This document shows, one piece after another, positions 15,060 to 25,587 of a stretch of 64,000 bases of DNA. The translations under genes were made by a program, and so were the position numbers. The notes below the pieces were generated by a model that saw only the letters and a list, made by a program, of their open reading frames with translations, had not been told where the DNA came from and did not search any database. Numbering within the stretch: the stretch's first letter is position 1; the number at the start of each line of letters is the position of its first letter. Source of the DNA: Imbricaverruca yamaguchii (taxonomy: Eukaryota; Arthropoda; Thecostraca; Neoverrucidae); the NCBI GenBank assembly GCA_034440575.1, contig JAOTOL010001554.1, positions 496,501-560,500 of the forward strand, in the 5' to 3' direction.

Positions 15060-16750
15060 GTGGACGGCAGTTTCATGAGCGCCTCCCTTTCGGCTGCAGA
15101 TTTCTGAACGGCTCTGGCGACTTGCTGGTGGCTGTGTTGCGCAACGTGTCTGGGCCAAGTGCACTCTTTCACCACCGATACACCCCAGCGAACTAGTGAT
15201 ACAGATCGTGGCCACGGTGGTCCATCCGGTCGGGCACGATGCCATCTTAAGGCCGGTCGATATCCGCCATTGGCCAGGAACAATTTCGTTCCGTCAGCCA
15301 GCCCAGACAATAATGCGTGGGCTTCCACGGCGTCGGCGACCGAGCGGCCTGTCTATGCCGCCATATGCCCGTGAGCACTGGTCGATGGCTATCAAAGTGG
15401 CCATCGTGCTGCTGCTTTTTATTAACAGCTTCTTGCTGCTGCTTTTTATTGTTGCTGCACTTCAATAACGGCATGCTTGCTTGTTATTAAAATGGAGATG
15501 TTTTGTGCTCATCTGTCCAAGGAAGACAGCTAAGTTAAGGCTGAGATGGGGTGACCTAACGGATCACTTCATGTCCCCGAATTGTTGGCCTATGATGGGT
15601 GCAAAAAGGCATAGCAATCGTCATGCCTTGAACAATAGCTTACAGCATCGTCGATGGACTATCCACGCCATCGGCATTAGGAAGACGTGACAACATTTGC
15701 AGAGCGAGGCGAAGTTACTACATGAAGTGCACAGAAAGTTAAAATCGCTGACACGCCTGGAACGACAAAACATGGGCATTCACGACCAGAGATGTCCGCA
15801 GCGCGACGGCACCTGTTCTCATTCAGAATCGTTCGGCGGGTGTTTTCGCCTGTTTTCCATTGATACTCACTCGCGGATGTGCGCAGAGAGACAGATTGGT
15901 GATGGCGGAGGGACAAATTGGTGACTGTAGAGCGTCAGATTGATGAAAACGGAAGGGCAGATTGGAAACGATAGAGTGATAGATTCGTTAGGCATCGGAC
16001 GCAATGTTAATGCGAACATCGAGGGATCTCCAGTAAAGAAAGAAAACAGGCCGGTTCCTAATGCCATTCAAGAACTCTGAAATGTGCGCCCGCGACGAGC
16101 GCCGAGATGCTCACTAGTGTGTGCGCGAAGAATATAGTTACTATTTATGAAACTCTATCTCCACAAAATATGATGGGAAGTGGATTCATCAAAGTTAGTT
16201 TGCCTTCAGACGTTAATTTCATTGCCACTTATAGTGATTTGTCGCGCATATTGTTACTCAGCGCATAATCTTCTGGGACTATTTTCTTGATCTTCATACA
16301 CCATAGTCGGCGAACTGCCGGCGGCGCCGGCCGCGGCCCGCAGCCCGCTGCTGACCACCTCGCCAAGCATGGTATGGTGGGGCGTGGAGCCGTTCCCTGA
16401 ACGTCAGTAGACCCCGATGCCAAAGTTACTGGCAGATTTTCGCATTTGAAACCATAAGTAATGTGCATGGCATGATTTTCGCCACCATTGGAGTTGAGGC
16501 CGACAGGTCTCAATATTGTTTAAGAACATTACGCTTGTTGGCGTTGAATGGTAAGAATGCATCTACAACCCTTAATTTATCATGCATTATTTTCGCGTAA
16601 TAGAGCCGATGGTACTTGGTATTGATCAAGGTTGGAACTTTATTTATGTCGTGTCGCCATTTGGTGGCCTTGCTGCTGGGCAGCAACTGTCGGCGCTTGA
16701 CGTGCATCGAGGCATGCCAGAACCTCAATAATGTCTGGAAGCTTCATGTC
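15060..16750. other. Unassigned sequence right of the minisatellite
   Basis: On the minus strand a frame of about 90 codons (15328-15060: MEAHALLSGLADGTKLFLAN...) precedes the array and has a coding-like composition. I recognise no family and see no convincing splice sites. The remainder has only short frames. It could be a decayed mobile-element fragment. Confidence 0.3.
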
Positions 16751-16754
16751 AAAA

Positions 16755-16947
16755 GGAGAAAAATGACAGGGCTAGATATCTATGAAGGTAGTCAGGCGTG
16801 GCATCAGGAGGCTAATTTTATGTTGGCTTATTTGAGACCATTGGAAATTAATTCGCTGATGTAGAACGTCTGATATACAGTTCAAAGTAATACAATGCGA
16901 TAATTCGAGACACAAATCCTGGAATTAAATGAAAAAATGACAGGGCT

Positions 16948-16982
<35 letters not shown>

Positions 16983-17215
16983 TAGTGGAGTATGTCATCA
17001 GAAGGCAGCTGAGTTTATGTTCGTTTATTTCAGACCATTGGAAATGTATTCGCTGATGTAGAACATCTGACACGCAATTTAAAAGAATGCAGTGTGATAC
17101 TTCCAGACATAAATCCTGGAATTGTGTGCAAAAATGACAGGGTTGGATATCCAGAAAACGAATCGAGTATGGCATCAGAAGGCAGCTGATTTTATGCCGG
17201 TTTATGTTGGCTTGC
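16755..17215. repeat. Tandem repeat, about 170-200 bp unit, 2.5-3 copies
   Basis: The words AAAAATGACAGGG, GGCATCAGAAGGC, CAGACCATTGGAAAT, TATTCGCTGATGTAGAACATC and AATCCTGGAATT recur in the same order from about 16760, 16932 and 17129. The second copy contains a (TA)n expansion at about 16954-16978, which accounts for the unequal spacing. No coding function is apparent. Confidence 0.8.
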
Positions 17216-17539
17216 AGAGCATCATTGCAGTTGAAAATGCTCGACTACAATCAGTGTGCGAAGTAAAGAAGTGGTTTATTGTTTGCAGAACATGATAGTT
17301 ATGACATTCACATGAACAACCACAATGTGCCACGGTATTGTAAAAGTCGAAATCCTTTGCATGGAACAATGGGGCGGGCTATGTTTGCTCATACACAATA
17401 TATGCAAGACAAAAACATCATCATCGTGACAATAGTTGAATGAAGCTAGGCACTATGAATGTTCAGGTTAGTGCCCTTCAACTGGTGTAGGAACGGATAA
17501 ATTGTCGGGTATAACCCACGTATCGTGGGCTCTCTTTCA

Positions 17540-18570
17540 CATTGATGCATTAATCTTAAGTGGCCTAAGCAGTAAGGTTTTGAAATTTGCGGATGATTTG
17601 AAGGTCTTTAGAGCAATAACAGTTCACGATGAGCATATCTCCTTGCAAAAAAACTTAGATGAACTTGTAGTGGTCCGAAGAATGGCAAATTAAATTAAAT
17701 TTCTATAAGTGCAAAATTATGCGTGTAGGTATACCTACACGCATAATCAAGTATGGAGCCCTCATATGATGCCTATAGGCATCATATGAGGGCTCCATAC
17801 TTGATGGGTGGCCAAGTACTATCGGTGAATCAACAGGAGAAGGATTTAGGTGTTATTCTAAACACAAAATTGTGGGCATCAGAACAGACCAAGGAAGCCA
17901 GGAAAATGTCACTGAGAATGCTTGTGCAAATAAATAGGAATGTATCATACAGAAGTCAGCAAGTCATCAGGAAGCTTTACTGTGCATATGTCAGGTCGCA
18001 TTTGGAATACTGCACCGAAGCTTGATCTGGTCTCCTAGCTATGAAAAAACATTGTTGTCTTTTAGATAGAGTACAAAAGATGGGTACAAAAATGGTTAAT
18101 GGTATAAGCAACCTGGCATATGAGGAAAAATTGAAGAAATCGAATATGTGTTCACTTAGATATAAAAGGCTGAGAGAAGATCTCGTCGAGGTTTTTAAAT
18201 TTGTCCATGGTCTGGAGAAGGGATATCTTGGGGAAATGTTTGAATTTAACAGAAATGATGCAATTAAAGGTCATCAATTCAAAATTAAAGTTAACCACAG
18301 CAGAACAAGGTTAAGACAGTCTTTCTTCACAAACAGGGTAATAGAACATTGGAACCAGGTGCTAGAAACCATTGCCAGTAGCAGCACATTGAACATCTTT
18401 AAAAACAGCATAGACAATCATTATAAGAATAGAGAGCTTGCTTTTCAGTATTCCAGGGAGAGCTGATCGATGGATTTGGTGGTCAACTGGTTGAGTGTCC
18501 AGAGTGCAACGAAGAAAGGCCCTTGTGGCTCATAGTTGCACTGCTATTTGATGTCTTCATGTCTTTATTA
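17540..18570 (+). mobile_element. CR1/L2-like non-LTR retrotransposon, 5'-truncated copy 1
   Basis: This carries the C-terminal part of a LINE reverse transcriptase. It begins near the catalytic FADDLKVF box (about 17586) and runs through the thumb and C-terminal region (YCAYVRSHLEYCTEA; NRVIEHWNQVLE; STLNIFKNSIDNHYKNRELA) to a stop at about 18466. A 3' UTR of roughly 100 bases follows, ending near CTTTATTA. It matches the copy at 60717-62215 almost line by line, including the UTR words GGTTGAGTGTCCAGAGTGCAAC and GGCCCTTGTGGCTCAT. The frame is broken at 17690-17755, where two palindromes disrupt it, and at about 18026. It is dead and 5'-truncated, as is usual for LINEs. The clade name is inferred from the C-terminal motif style. 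Confidence 0.85.
17716..17803. repeat. Two adjacent perfect palindromes (32 bp and 56 bp)
   Basis: Bases 17716-17747 form a perfect 32-bp palindrome centred in GGTATACC. Bases 17748-17803 form a perfect 56-bp palindrome centred in CCTATAGG. Neither has a loop. In the sister LINE (around 61425-61465) the left outer arm continues almost directly into the right outer arm. The two inner arms are therefore extra material copied from the flanks in inverted orientation. Confidence 0.95.
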
Positions 18571-18597
18571 ATCACGACAGGAAGTAAAGCCCACTCA

Positions 18598-18730
18598 CAG
18601 CTGGCTCTGCACGATGTCGTGGAACACTTCACCTGATTGCTCCACTTGATAGCCGAGCCAGTAACTGCCAGCGGGCACGAAGCTGACCTTGGCCCGTGCA
18701 TGCTGCGTCATCAGGAAAGCTGTCCTACTC
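18598..18730 (-). CDS. Possible coding exon of unknown product
   Basis: A minus-strand frame reads TAFLMTQHARAKVSFVPAGS, then YWLGYQVEQSGEVFHDIVQS, with GC-rich codon usage like the nearby ninjurin exons. It ends either at a TGA or, one base earlier, at a perfect donor (CAGCT|GTGAGT). A weak acceptor (GTAGGACAG) lies about 15 bases into the frame. It sits about 130 bases downstream of ninjurin exon C and could be its 3' UTR, another alternative exon or part of another gene. I recognise no family. Confidence 0.3.
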
Positions 18731-18858
18731 GGCTCAGGTGACGGTAATCTCATGCATATCCGGGGAGGTGGGGCAACCCTGGGCAATCCCGAAGTCGCCT
18801 CCTCTCCCTTCTGATGGTGGTCAAGACTGATGCGGCGTGCGCCTACGCCTGAGCCGCG

Positions 18859-19062
18859 TCAGATGGCAGGCGCAGGCGTTCGGGAAATGTAGATCAGCTT
18901 CGTGTTCTCAATGCCAAACGACGCAATGATGACGTTCAGTATTGTGACGACAAACACCATGATGATGGTGACGTCGTTGATGACGTCCGCCGCCATCTGG
19001 GTGGGGGACTCGTCGTTGATGTCGAGAGCGCCCAGGATCATCAGCAGGACTCCCACGAGGAT
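18859..19062 (-). CDS. NINJ: Ninjurin, candidate alternative terminal exon C
   Basis: The acceptor TGTTTCAG lies immediately before base 19062. The exon then reads in phase 0: ILVGVLLMILGALDINDES, a polar linker, DVTIIMVFVVTILNVIIASF, then GIENTKLIYISRTPAPAI and a stop (67 residues). It supplies the second half of the first membrane helix and the whole second one. ILVGVLLM and NVIIASFG line up with the vertebrate 'IGVGVLLIFLV' and 'NIFITAFG' blocks, making this the most family-like of the three terminal exons. Ninjurins oligomerise in the plasma membrane and, in NINJ1, drive membrane rupture in lytic cell death. The phase matches the donor of the shared exon at 29430. Whether it is spliced as an alternative to A and B is inferred. 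Confidence 0.8.
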   Translation of the reverse strand: MLVGVLLMILGALDINDESPTQMAADVINDVTIIMVFVVTILNVIIASFGIENTKLIYISRTPAPAI

Positions 19063-20491
19063 CTGAAACAGAGCAGGACGGGACCAGGGTTAGGCCAAGC
19101 GACCCGAGGCCAGTGTGTGGTCGGCTACAGCAACAGGACCAATGAGACTCAACAGAGAAAGCGATGAGACGAAACAGAGAAAGAAAGGACTAGAGGTGGT
19201 TGTAAGAGCAGAACAGGTATCTGGCATGGAGGACGCGACGCAGGTGGACGGGCAGCAGGATCAGAACTATGGAGCACCGACTCTCCTTACTCTCTACCCT
19301 GTACATTCACGGTCAATGCGAGGCCCATTGGATCACATTGAGCATCGCCTTTCGACGGCATGCTTCAAGGACGGACCAGAAGGAGGATTGATCTCGATGA
19401 CAAGACAAAATGAAATGGGAATGAACATGACCAAGATGGGAAGTGGAGGCAGCTACAAGCTCTAACAGGAATATCATGTCGGTGTCAGATCGTCAGCCCC
19501 ACTAAGTGGGAGGGGGGCTCGGGCATCGTCAAGGACCGTCTTCACCCAAAGTCATCAATGCAGAGCTGCAGCGATACTTTTCTTTTTCGGTCAAGTTGTT
19601 GGATCAGGTATGCAGCCTGTGCTTACATAGCGTGATCCTGCCCATTTGTTGTTTGTGGAGTAAAATAGCGGACCCTAAGCATAGTCTAGTTCCTTGCAGT
19701 GCCATATCTTGAACCTCGTGGTGCCTGGCTCTACACTAAGTACCTGCGCAAGACGTGTATTTAATTTTCCGCATTTGTGTCCATTAAACAGATATTTAAT
19801 TGCGATGCGACCAGAAAGAACAATTGGTCGCACCAACTCAAAGGAGATCACACCACTTCGCCTAGCCTTCCACCAAAATATTACTGACTGAGCCACCGAT
19901 ATAGTGCATCGCCTGCCATTCATGTCATCTAGCCCACGAATCGGCAAATCCCCGCTTCGTCGATAGGATTATGCCATGCGCATATCTGTGAAACTGCAGG
20001 CGAACGTAACATTCAACAACAGTGACTACCCAACACCGAATATCCACCATATGGATACATTTTATAGGTGATACGAGCCGGTTCATACTCGGTTATCTCA
20101 GTGTACACAGTAAATCCGATTAGCGACGTCTCCTGTGTCCTGTGAGCACTGCCGAGAGTCGGCTTCTCTTCGCACGTCGATTTCTCCAGATCTGTCTCCG
20201 TCTCCGCTTCCGTGTCTGTATTCCGCATCCGTCCTCGTCTCTTTCACGGCCTAGGGATCTGCCTCTCGTTTCGTCTTCATCTCTGTCTCCGCGTGCACTT
20301 ATTTTTTATTCCGTTTTAGGACACGTATACCTTCGACTTGGTCCTTGCTTCCATCCTCGTCTCCACCTGTATTGCCGTATCCTTCCCTGTCCACACCTCT
20401 GGATCCCAGACAACCGCAGCTGGTCGCCGAGGATCCGGACCGGATCCGACTGAGATCCGTCCCCGGATCCATCCTGGGACCACCCGGGTCA

Positions 20492-20677
20492 CTACAGCGG
20501 ATCGGCGCGTGTCCGGGACGGCTCAGGATCGTATCCGAACCCGGATCGGATCGCGTCGGCGGACACGGTACCGAGCGACAGTGCCAGAGTGAAGTAGTTG
20601 AGGTAGGTGCGCGGTCCGGCCAGTGAGCCGGAGGTGTCTCGAGCGTCCAGCACCGTCAGGGTCAGGTTGGCCACCGC
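20492..20677 (-). CDS. NINJ: Ninjurin, candidate alternative terminal exon B (weaker)
   Basis: The acceptor TGTCTGCAG precedes base 20677 and the frame is phase 0: AVANLTLTVLDARDTSGSLA, GPRTYLNYFTLALSLG, then a divergent tail to a stop at 20492. The first two-thirds match the ninjurin pattern (hydrophobic half-helix, 'LD' linker, hydrophobic helix). The expected end of helix 2 ('N-I-AFG') is not well preserved. A GTACCG donor after LALSLG could split the exon there, with the missing end elsewhere, or the copy may be decaying. Codon usage is GC-rich like exons A and C. Confidence 0.55.
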   Translation of the reverse strand, partial: AVANLTLTVLDARDTSGSLAGPRTYLNYFTLALSLGTVSADAIRSGFGYDPEPSRTRADPL

Positions 20678-20812
20678 CTGCAGACACTGGCACACGCATG
20701 GAATAGTTAGGAACAGCCCATGATCACTGGTGAGCGTACGACATGGTTAGGAACAGTCCATGAACACTAGCGAACGTGAGGCATCGTTAGGAACTGCCCA
20801 TAAACAACGGTC

Positions 20813-21108
20813 ACGGTAACTCAGTTTGTGAGAGCGCTGCCCTTCACTGGTTTCCGCTGTCCTGGCAAGACAGGGATCGGGTCGATTCACACTCTCGCAT
20901 TTGACCACCTACTGGGAGGATAAGTTGGGAACTGGTCCAACGACGTTGGGGACGAGCTACTGGGACGGCCGCGTCGGTGCATTGACGGCACCTTAAACAC
21001 TGCGGCCAAAATTATGCCAGTGAACCGGAATGCATATATTGGATGATGGGTCCAAGATTCACGCAACAAGCTCTGCTTCGCAATGGAACCCTGATCCATG
21101 AAGCACTA
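20813..21108 (+). mobile_element. tRNA-derived SINE, family 2, plus-strand copy
   Basis: The 5' end has a tRNA-like head (A-box region GTAACTCAGTTTGTGAGAGC; B-box region GGGATCGGGTCGATTC). A body follows that is shared with copies at 32425-32690 and 47995-48296 (both minus strand) and about 63735-64000. Shared words include TTGACGGCAC, the AGCTACTGGGACGGCCGCGT segment, and CGCAACAAGCTCTGCTTCGC near the 3' end. Confidence 0.75.
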
Positions 21109-21319
21109 CAGCAGACATTTACACTAAATATATATTTTTAACCCACGTGCGCGCAGGTGCGCGTACGACATAATTAGGGAGGGCCCACAAACATTGGTGC
21201 ACTTAGCAAGATGGCAAAAGACAATTCGCACACACGGTACACGGGTACACCTTCCATTGCACGGGAGGTCCAGGCAATGGCCTAAACGTATTACACGGTA
21301 ATTATATTGATGAACAGGC

Positions 21320-21510
21320 AGCCCACATCATCTGCTACTATTGATCATTAACCAACCCGTGGCATCTTCTGCTAGTATTGACCAGTAGCAAAAACTTGAC
21401 ATCGTCTGCTACTATTGATAAATAGCTAACCCGTAACAACGTCGACTACTATTTATCAGTAGGAATCCCGCGATATCGTCTGCTAATATTGATCAGTAGC
21501 AATCGTAACA
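21320..21510. repeat. Degenerate tandem repeat, about 38-42 bp
   Basis: The phrase CATCGTCTGCTACTATTGAT followed by CAGTAGCAA recurs four to five times with substitutions. It is intronic relative to the ninjurin exons. Confidence 0.7.
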
Positions 21511-21954
21511 TGGAGCACTATCGTTGGAAGTGACCAGGTAGCATTCACTTCATTGGGTATATTCATTGGATCCGTGGCCATGAATTCATTGATTCACGGT
21601 GGTTATGACACCTCAGCTACATTTCATGGATGGATTTCTAGCACGGTTATATATTCGTAGCCATTAGCTGGGGTGTAGGGGCGCATCGACTGCATCGGTC
21701 ATGCAGCTAGTAGCCATTAATTAACGTATGACAAGCTCGTAGAAAAGGCAATGAAGATGAAGTAAATAGGACATACATATGAGCCAAATGCAAGGAAATT
21801 ATGTAAGAGTGAAAATTGGACGCAATGTTGTAGGTCTGCCTGGACATGGTCACGATCAAGAATCGTTGACACTACATTAAGAATGCTTGCGTCATGCATG
21901 GGCATACATTGGAGCGACTGCATGCGCTAGCCGATATAGCGTGTCATTCAGCTA

Positions 21955-22063
21955 AGCCTGTTCTGGCAACAGGAGCTGCAACTGAGCAAAAACACCAGCA
22001 GAGTGGTCAATCCGAGGAGCGCGAGGCAGAACACGCTGGGCTCGCAAGAACACGAACAGCGCG
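21955..22063 (-). CDS. Possible membrane-segment exon, unassigned
   Basis: Behind a good pyrimidine-rich acceptor (CTCCACCTGTCCACAG) the minus strand has a frame reading CEPSVFCLALLGLTTLLVFL, then LSCSSCCQNRLS and a stop. It would be one transmembrane helix with a cysteine-rich tail. It lies between ninjurin exons A and B, but its reading phase (2) does not match the phase-0 ninjurin donor. It may be chance; listed because of its acceptor and composition. Confidence 0.2.
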
Positions 22064-22693
22064 CTGTGGACAGGTGGAGCGTGTGGAGAGTGGAGGTGCC
22101 GCTTGGTTTCGACACGAGGCAAAGTGAAGCATTGAGTCAGGCCATCACGCTTCTCTGCCATAGTTTATTTTCAACTGATAGGGGTGTCACATGAGCACGA
22201 ACCAACCTATGAAAGCTGTGCTCAACAGCCATAACACAGCTACAGATTTTCCTAGGTACTCCGCATACCCATCCACATCAGTCACAAATTAAGAGTGAGT
22301 TCTGCATCTTTTTTCACATACGTATAGAGCGTTCTTTTGCATTTTTGGCGAATTATCTTGGACTTTTAAAGCAAAGCTGTATTTTCACCTGCATGCAAAC
22401 ACAGCCACGGAGAAAGCTCACCAACGAAACTTTTCCAAATTTCACAGCTGGTGTTGTGAAATGAGAAAAGTTGGTGTTGCAGTGCGAAATAAACACCATA
22501 AAATTTGAGAAGTTAGGGAGGTATGAAGGGATTTATCTAACCCGAATGGCATTTGTTCTAAGCTAGATGGAGAGATGCAACAAAGGGCATGGTGTGGGCC
22601 AATCACTGAACTTGCTGAGTTACTCAGACGACTTTCTTATCCACATCATTTATTCAATCTTCCAGGTTAAGTTAAACAAGTCAGAGTTATAGT

Positions 22694-24143
22694 ATTACAC
22701 TGGCCTGCGTTTCAAAACTTTTTTTCTTCAAAAGGTCGGAGGTTTCTCAGCTGTTCTAATACAAGTTTCGTGTGCTGAATCAGAAAATACTATCCATTTT
22801 TCTCGATTAGCTCAAATTTTCACACTACGTCAAACATAACAACTCACACATCGATGTATCAGTATGCAAACTGCAGTATGATATATCACTAGCGGAGAGA
22901 AGTGAGAATTGGGACGGGAACCTAGTAGAAGCAATGGGTGCAGAGTACAACCCGGCAGAATGGAGGCTGTTCATAGACTGCTCGAGTAGGAGCCTGAAGG
23001 CAGGTCTTCTGGACAACGGCAATAAGTTCGCGTCGATTCCTGTTCGACACTCCGTGCAACTGAGGGAAACGCATAATAGCATGGAACTTTTGTTGTCTGC
23101 TTTGAACTACAAAGAGAATGGTTGGCTGATCTGTGGTGACCTCAAGGTAGTAGGTCTCGTCCTTGGGCTGCAGGGCGGCTACACGAAATATTCATACTTT
23201 ATATGCCTCTGGGACAGTCGGGCTGACAAACAGCACTATGTACAACGCGACTGGCCATCCAGGCATGCACGTGAACCTGACTCCCACAACGTACAGACAC
23301 GCCCACTGGTTGAACCACAGAAAATCCTACTTCCACCACTCCATATGAAACTCGGTTTGATGAAAAATGTTGTGAAAGTACTGGATAAAAAAGGACGAGG
23401 ATTTGCATTTTTGGGACAGAAATTTCCTCATGTGAGCGAGAGAAGCTGAAGGCTGGTGTATTCGACGGTCCACAGATAAGGGAGCTCATGAAGAATACTC
23501 GATTCGAAGAATGTCTGGAACAGTCTGAGCTCTCTGCATGGCTGACCTTGAAGTCAATCGTCACCAACTTCCTGGGTAATCACAGAAGTGCGGAATACGT
23601 GAAGGTCGTCGATGAGTGGATGGACAGTTTTCAGCAATTTGGTGCTCGAATGTCGGTAAAAATGCACTTCCTTAGGTTCCATCTAGATTATTTCCCAGAT
23701 AACTGTGCAGATTACAGTGAAGAGCAGGGAGAACGCTTCAACAAAGACATACGGGTGATGGAAGAACGCTACCATGGTCGGTGGGATGTGAACTTTCTGG
23801 CGGACTGTTGTTGGTGCCTGAAGAGGGATGTCCCATCTGCTCAACACAGTCGGAAATCCCTAAAAAGGCCATTTATTCCGCAGTTGTGTGTCCTGTTGGG
23901 ATGCGCTCTGAATACACTTATAGTCCATCTGTTTGGAGTTTAAACCTTTATTTATGCTTCTGTCGGATTCACTAGTAAACCAGTCAGAGCAATGTTTTGG
24001 TTCATATGAGTGAAATCACATTTTTCTTTCAAAAATCGAGCTAATCGAGCAACACGGATGCCATTTTCGAAATCAGCATGAAAAACTGACCTAAAAACAG
24101 CTGAGATATCATTGACCTTATAAATCACGCAGACCAGTGTAAT
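22694..24143 (+). mobile_element. DNA transposon with about 110-125-bp terminal inverted repeats
   Basis: The left end (22694-22817) and the reverse complement of the right end (24034-24143) share ordered blocks: ATTACACTGG(C/T)CTGCGT, TCTCAGCTGTT, TGCTGA, AGAAAAT/GAAAAT and CTCGATTAGCTC. Between them lies one plus-strand coding region with a frameshift (see next entry). I could not read a clear target-site duplication. The element sits in a ninjurin intron between alternative exons A and B. The inverted repeats, single gene and 1.45-kb size indicate a cut-and-paste transposon, but I cannot assign a named superfamily. Confidence 0.75.
22850..23943 (+). pseudogene. Transposon-encoded protein, frameshifted
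   Basis: Two plus-strand frames (to about 23444, then onward to 23943) form one protein interrupted by a frameshift near 23444. Notable blocks are EWRLFIDCSSRSLKAGLL, WLICGDLKVVGLVLGLQGG, YFICLWDSRADKQHYVQRDW, PPLHMKLGLMKNVVKVLDKK, SVKMHFLRFHLDYFP and DYSEEQGERFNKDIRVMEER. Proteins with this pattern are, from memory, common as uncharacterised multi-copy proteins in arthropod and cnidarian genomes. The spaced acidic residues (FID, GDLK, EEQGE) would suit an RNase-H-like DDE nuclease, but that is inference. The frame is open leftward from the ATG at 22934 to about 22850. The TIRs around it support a transposase role. Inactive because of the frameshift. Confidence 0.7.
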
Positions 24144-24261
24144 CGGTCACCCGGTCTTCCGAACAACCCCTGGAGTCGATAATGTTAGACAGAGGACGCT
24201 AGACAGGCGTCAACTGTCACAACAATGCAACTGAATGCGTAAGAGAGAGTTGTGGTGTAGG

Positions 24262-24545
24262 CATAGAAGTGAATCAAGAGGTAGGGGGAGGGGCAGATGC
24301 AGAGGGGGAAGGGAGCACCTGGGGTATTTTCCTACTCCCACGGAAAGGTGACGGTCCTCAGGGGTGGAAATGCCCCCTTCAGGAAGGCTCGAGTGCACCC
24401 CGTTCCCTCCCCCCGCTCAACGGATTGTTTGTCAGCCGAAGACACCCTTTCATAAGAAAGGCATCCCTTTTAGACGAAAAGGCTCCACTCCGGGGAATAG
24501 CGTCCCTCCCCATGAAAAAAAAATTCTGGATCCACCCGTGGTGAG
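24262..24545. mobile_element. Decayed non-autonomous element fragment
   Basis: GC-skewed, purine/pyrimidine-blocky sequence ending in CATGAAAAAAAAATTCTGGATC and CACCCGTGG, with stretches similar in style to 59300-59400 and 53330-53460. It resembles decayed hAT-type MITEs. No inverted termini could be fixed. Confidence 0.35.
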
Positions 24546-25587
24546 AGGGTATGCAGAGTGAGTGGAGTAGGCGGAATGGTTGTAGTAGGCGGAGTGTGTG
24601 GAGCATGCAGAGTGGGTGAAGTGGGCAGACGGCAGCGGTGTAGGTGTACTGGGAAGAGTGGTATCCCTGGCCATCCTTGGCCGCTGAGATTCCGTGCCAG
24701 GGATTGTGTAACCCGAGCCGCCGCATGTCCCCTCCCGGGGGGACCGGCATGGACTGAATAATGCCATTCAGCACAGTTCAAGCATGACATGTGTGTGTTT
24801 TATTGTGAGTGGGTCAACCTTTCAGACGGACTCCGGTAACCGCTTGCGCAAGCAGGTACATTCAATGCGATAGCAAGCAGCATCGTACTCCAACATCCAA
24901 TGTAACAAAACTAGCATCGCATCCTAACACACAACGACGAATCAACATCACCAGAAAATTTGTGCACAGAACAGGGAGAATGACAGAAACGCAAAATCAG
25001 TGTGCTAAAACTTCAAGTGTGGACTGGAGAAAATGCTTTTATTTACTATCTCAAGCCAAGCAATTCTTCAAATCTGCAAACAGGATTCCGACATCGGCAA
25101 CCTATACAGCATTTTAAAGTTATTGCCCTGAGAGGCTACAGCCATTCAGGGTTCAGGGTACGCAATGTTTAAAACTGGTGGGGCATGCCACCTGCCAGGT
25201 CAATACGCTGCTGTACCAGCAGAATTATCACATAATCGATGACGACAAGATGCCGAAAATGCTCACGCCATGAGAATACTTTACACAGCGGACAGATCCG
25301 ATAGTACACAGGGTGAGCTCGACCTAGTGCCACCTGTCAGCGTGCAGAGATTCATCAAAAATGGCCTACTGCGGCGGCAGCAGTTCCATCATCAGCTCGA
25401 ACCTCGCGTACTCGCGCGCTTCGCGTTGACCGAACACGTTCGGACGGCTTTCGAACTGCGCAATGAAACGGCACCGACTTGGGGCTCATTCGCGCCGGTC
25501 GGCCGGTGTGCCAGAAGTGGCACGTCGTGTCGCATCTGGCTGCCTGCTGCTCGCGAGAGCCGACCCGGCCACGCCTGGCTGAGAGCG

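Noticed and set aside
12044..15328. Large open frames (up to 351 codons) through the 12-15 kb array
   Set aside because: They arise from the 51-bp higher-order unit and are present on both strands; no start or splice context supports them.
19115..19465. 116-codon plus-strand frame next to ninjurin exon C
   Set aside because: No domain, no splice context, and it lies in the intron side of a well-supported minus-strand exon.
21717..21923. Minus-strand frame ILNVVSTILDRD...YFIFIAFSTSLSYVN as a fourth alternative ninjurin exon
   Set aside because: Hydrophobic pattern is tempting, but there is no phase-0 acceptor before ILN (the only nearby AG gives the wrong phase) and the composition is AT-rich, unlike exons A-C. 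Chance is the better explanation.
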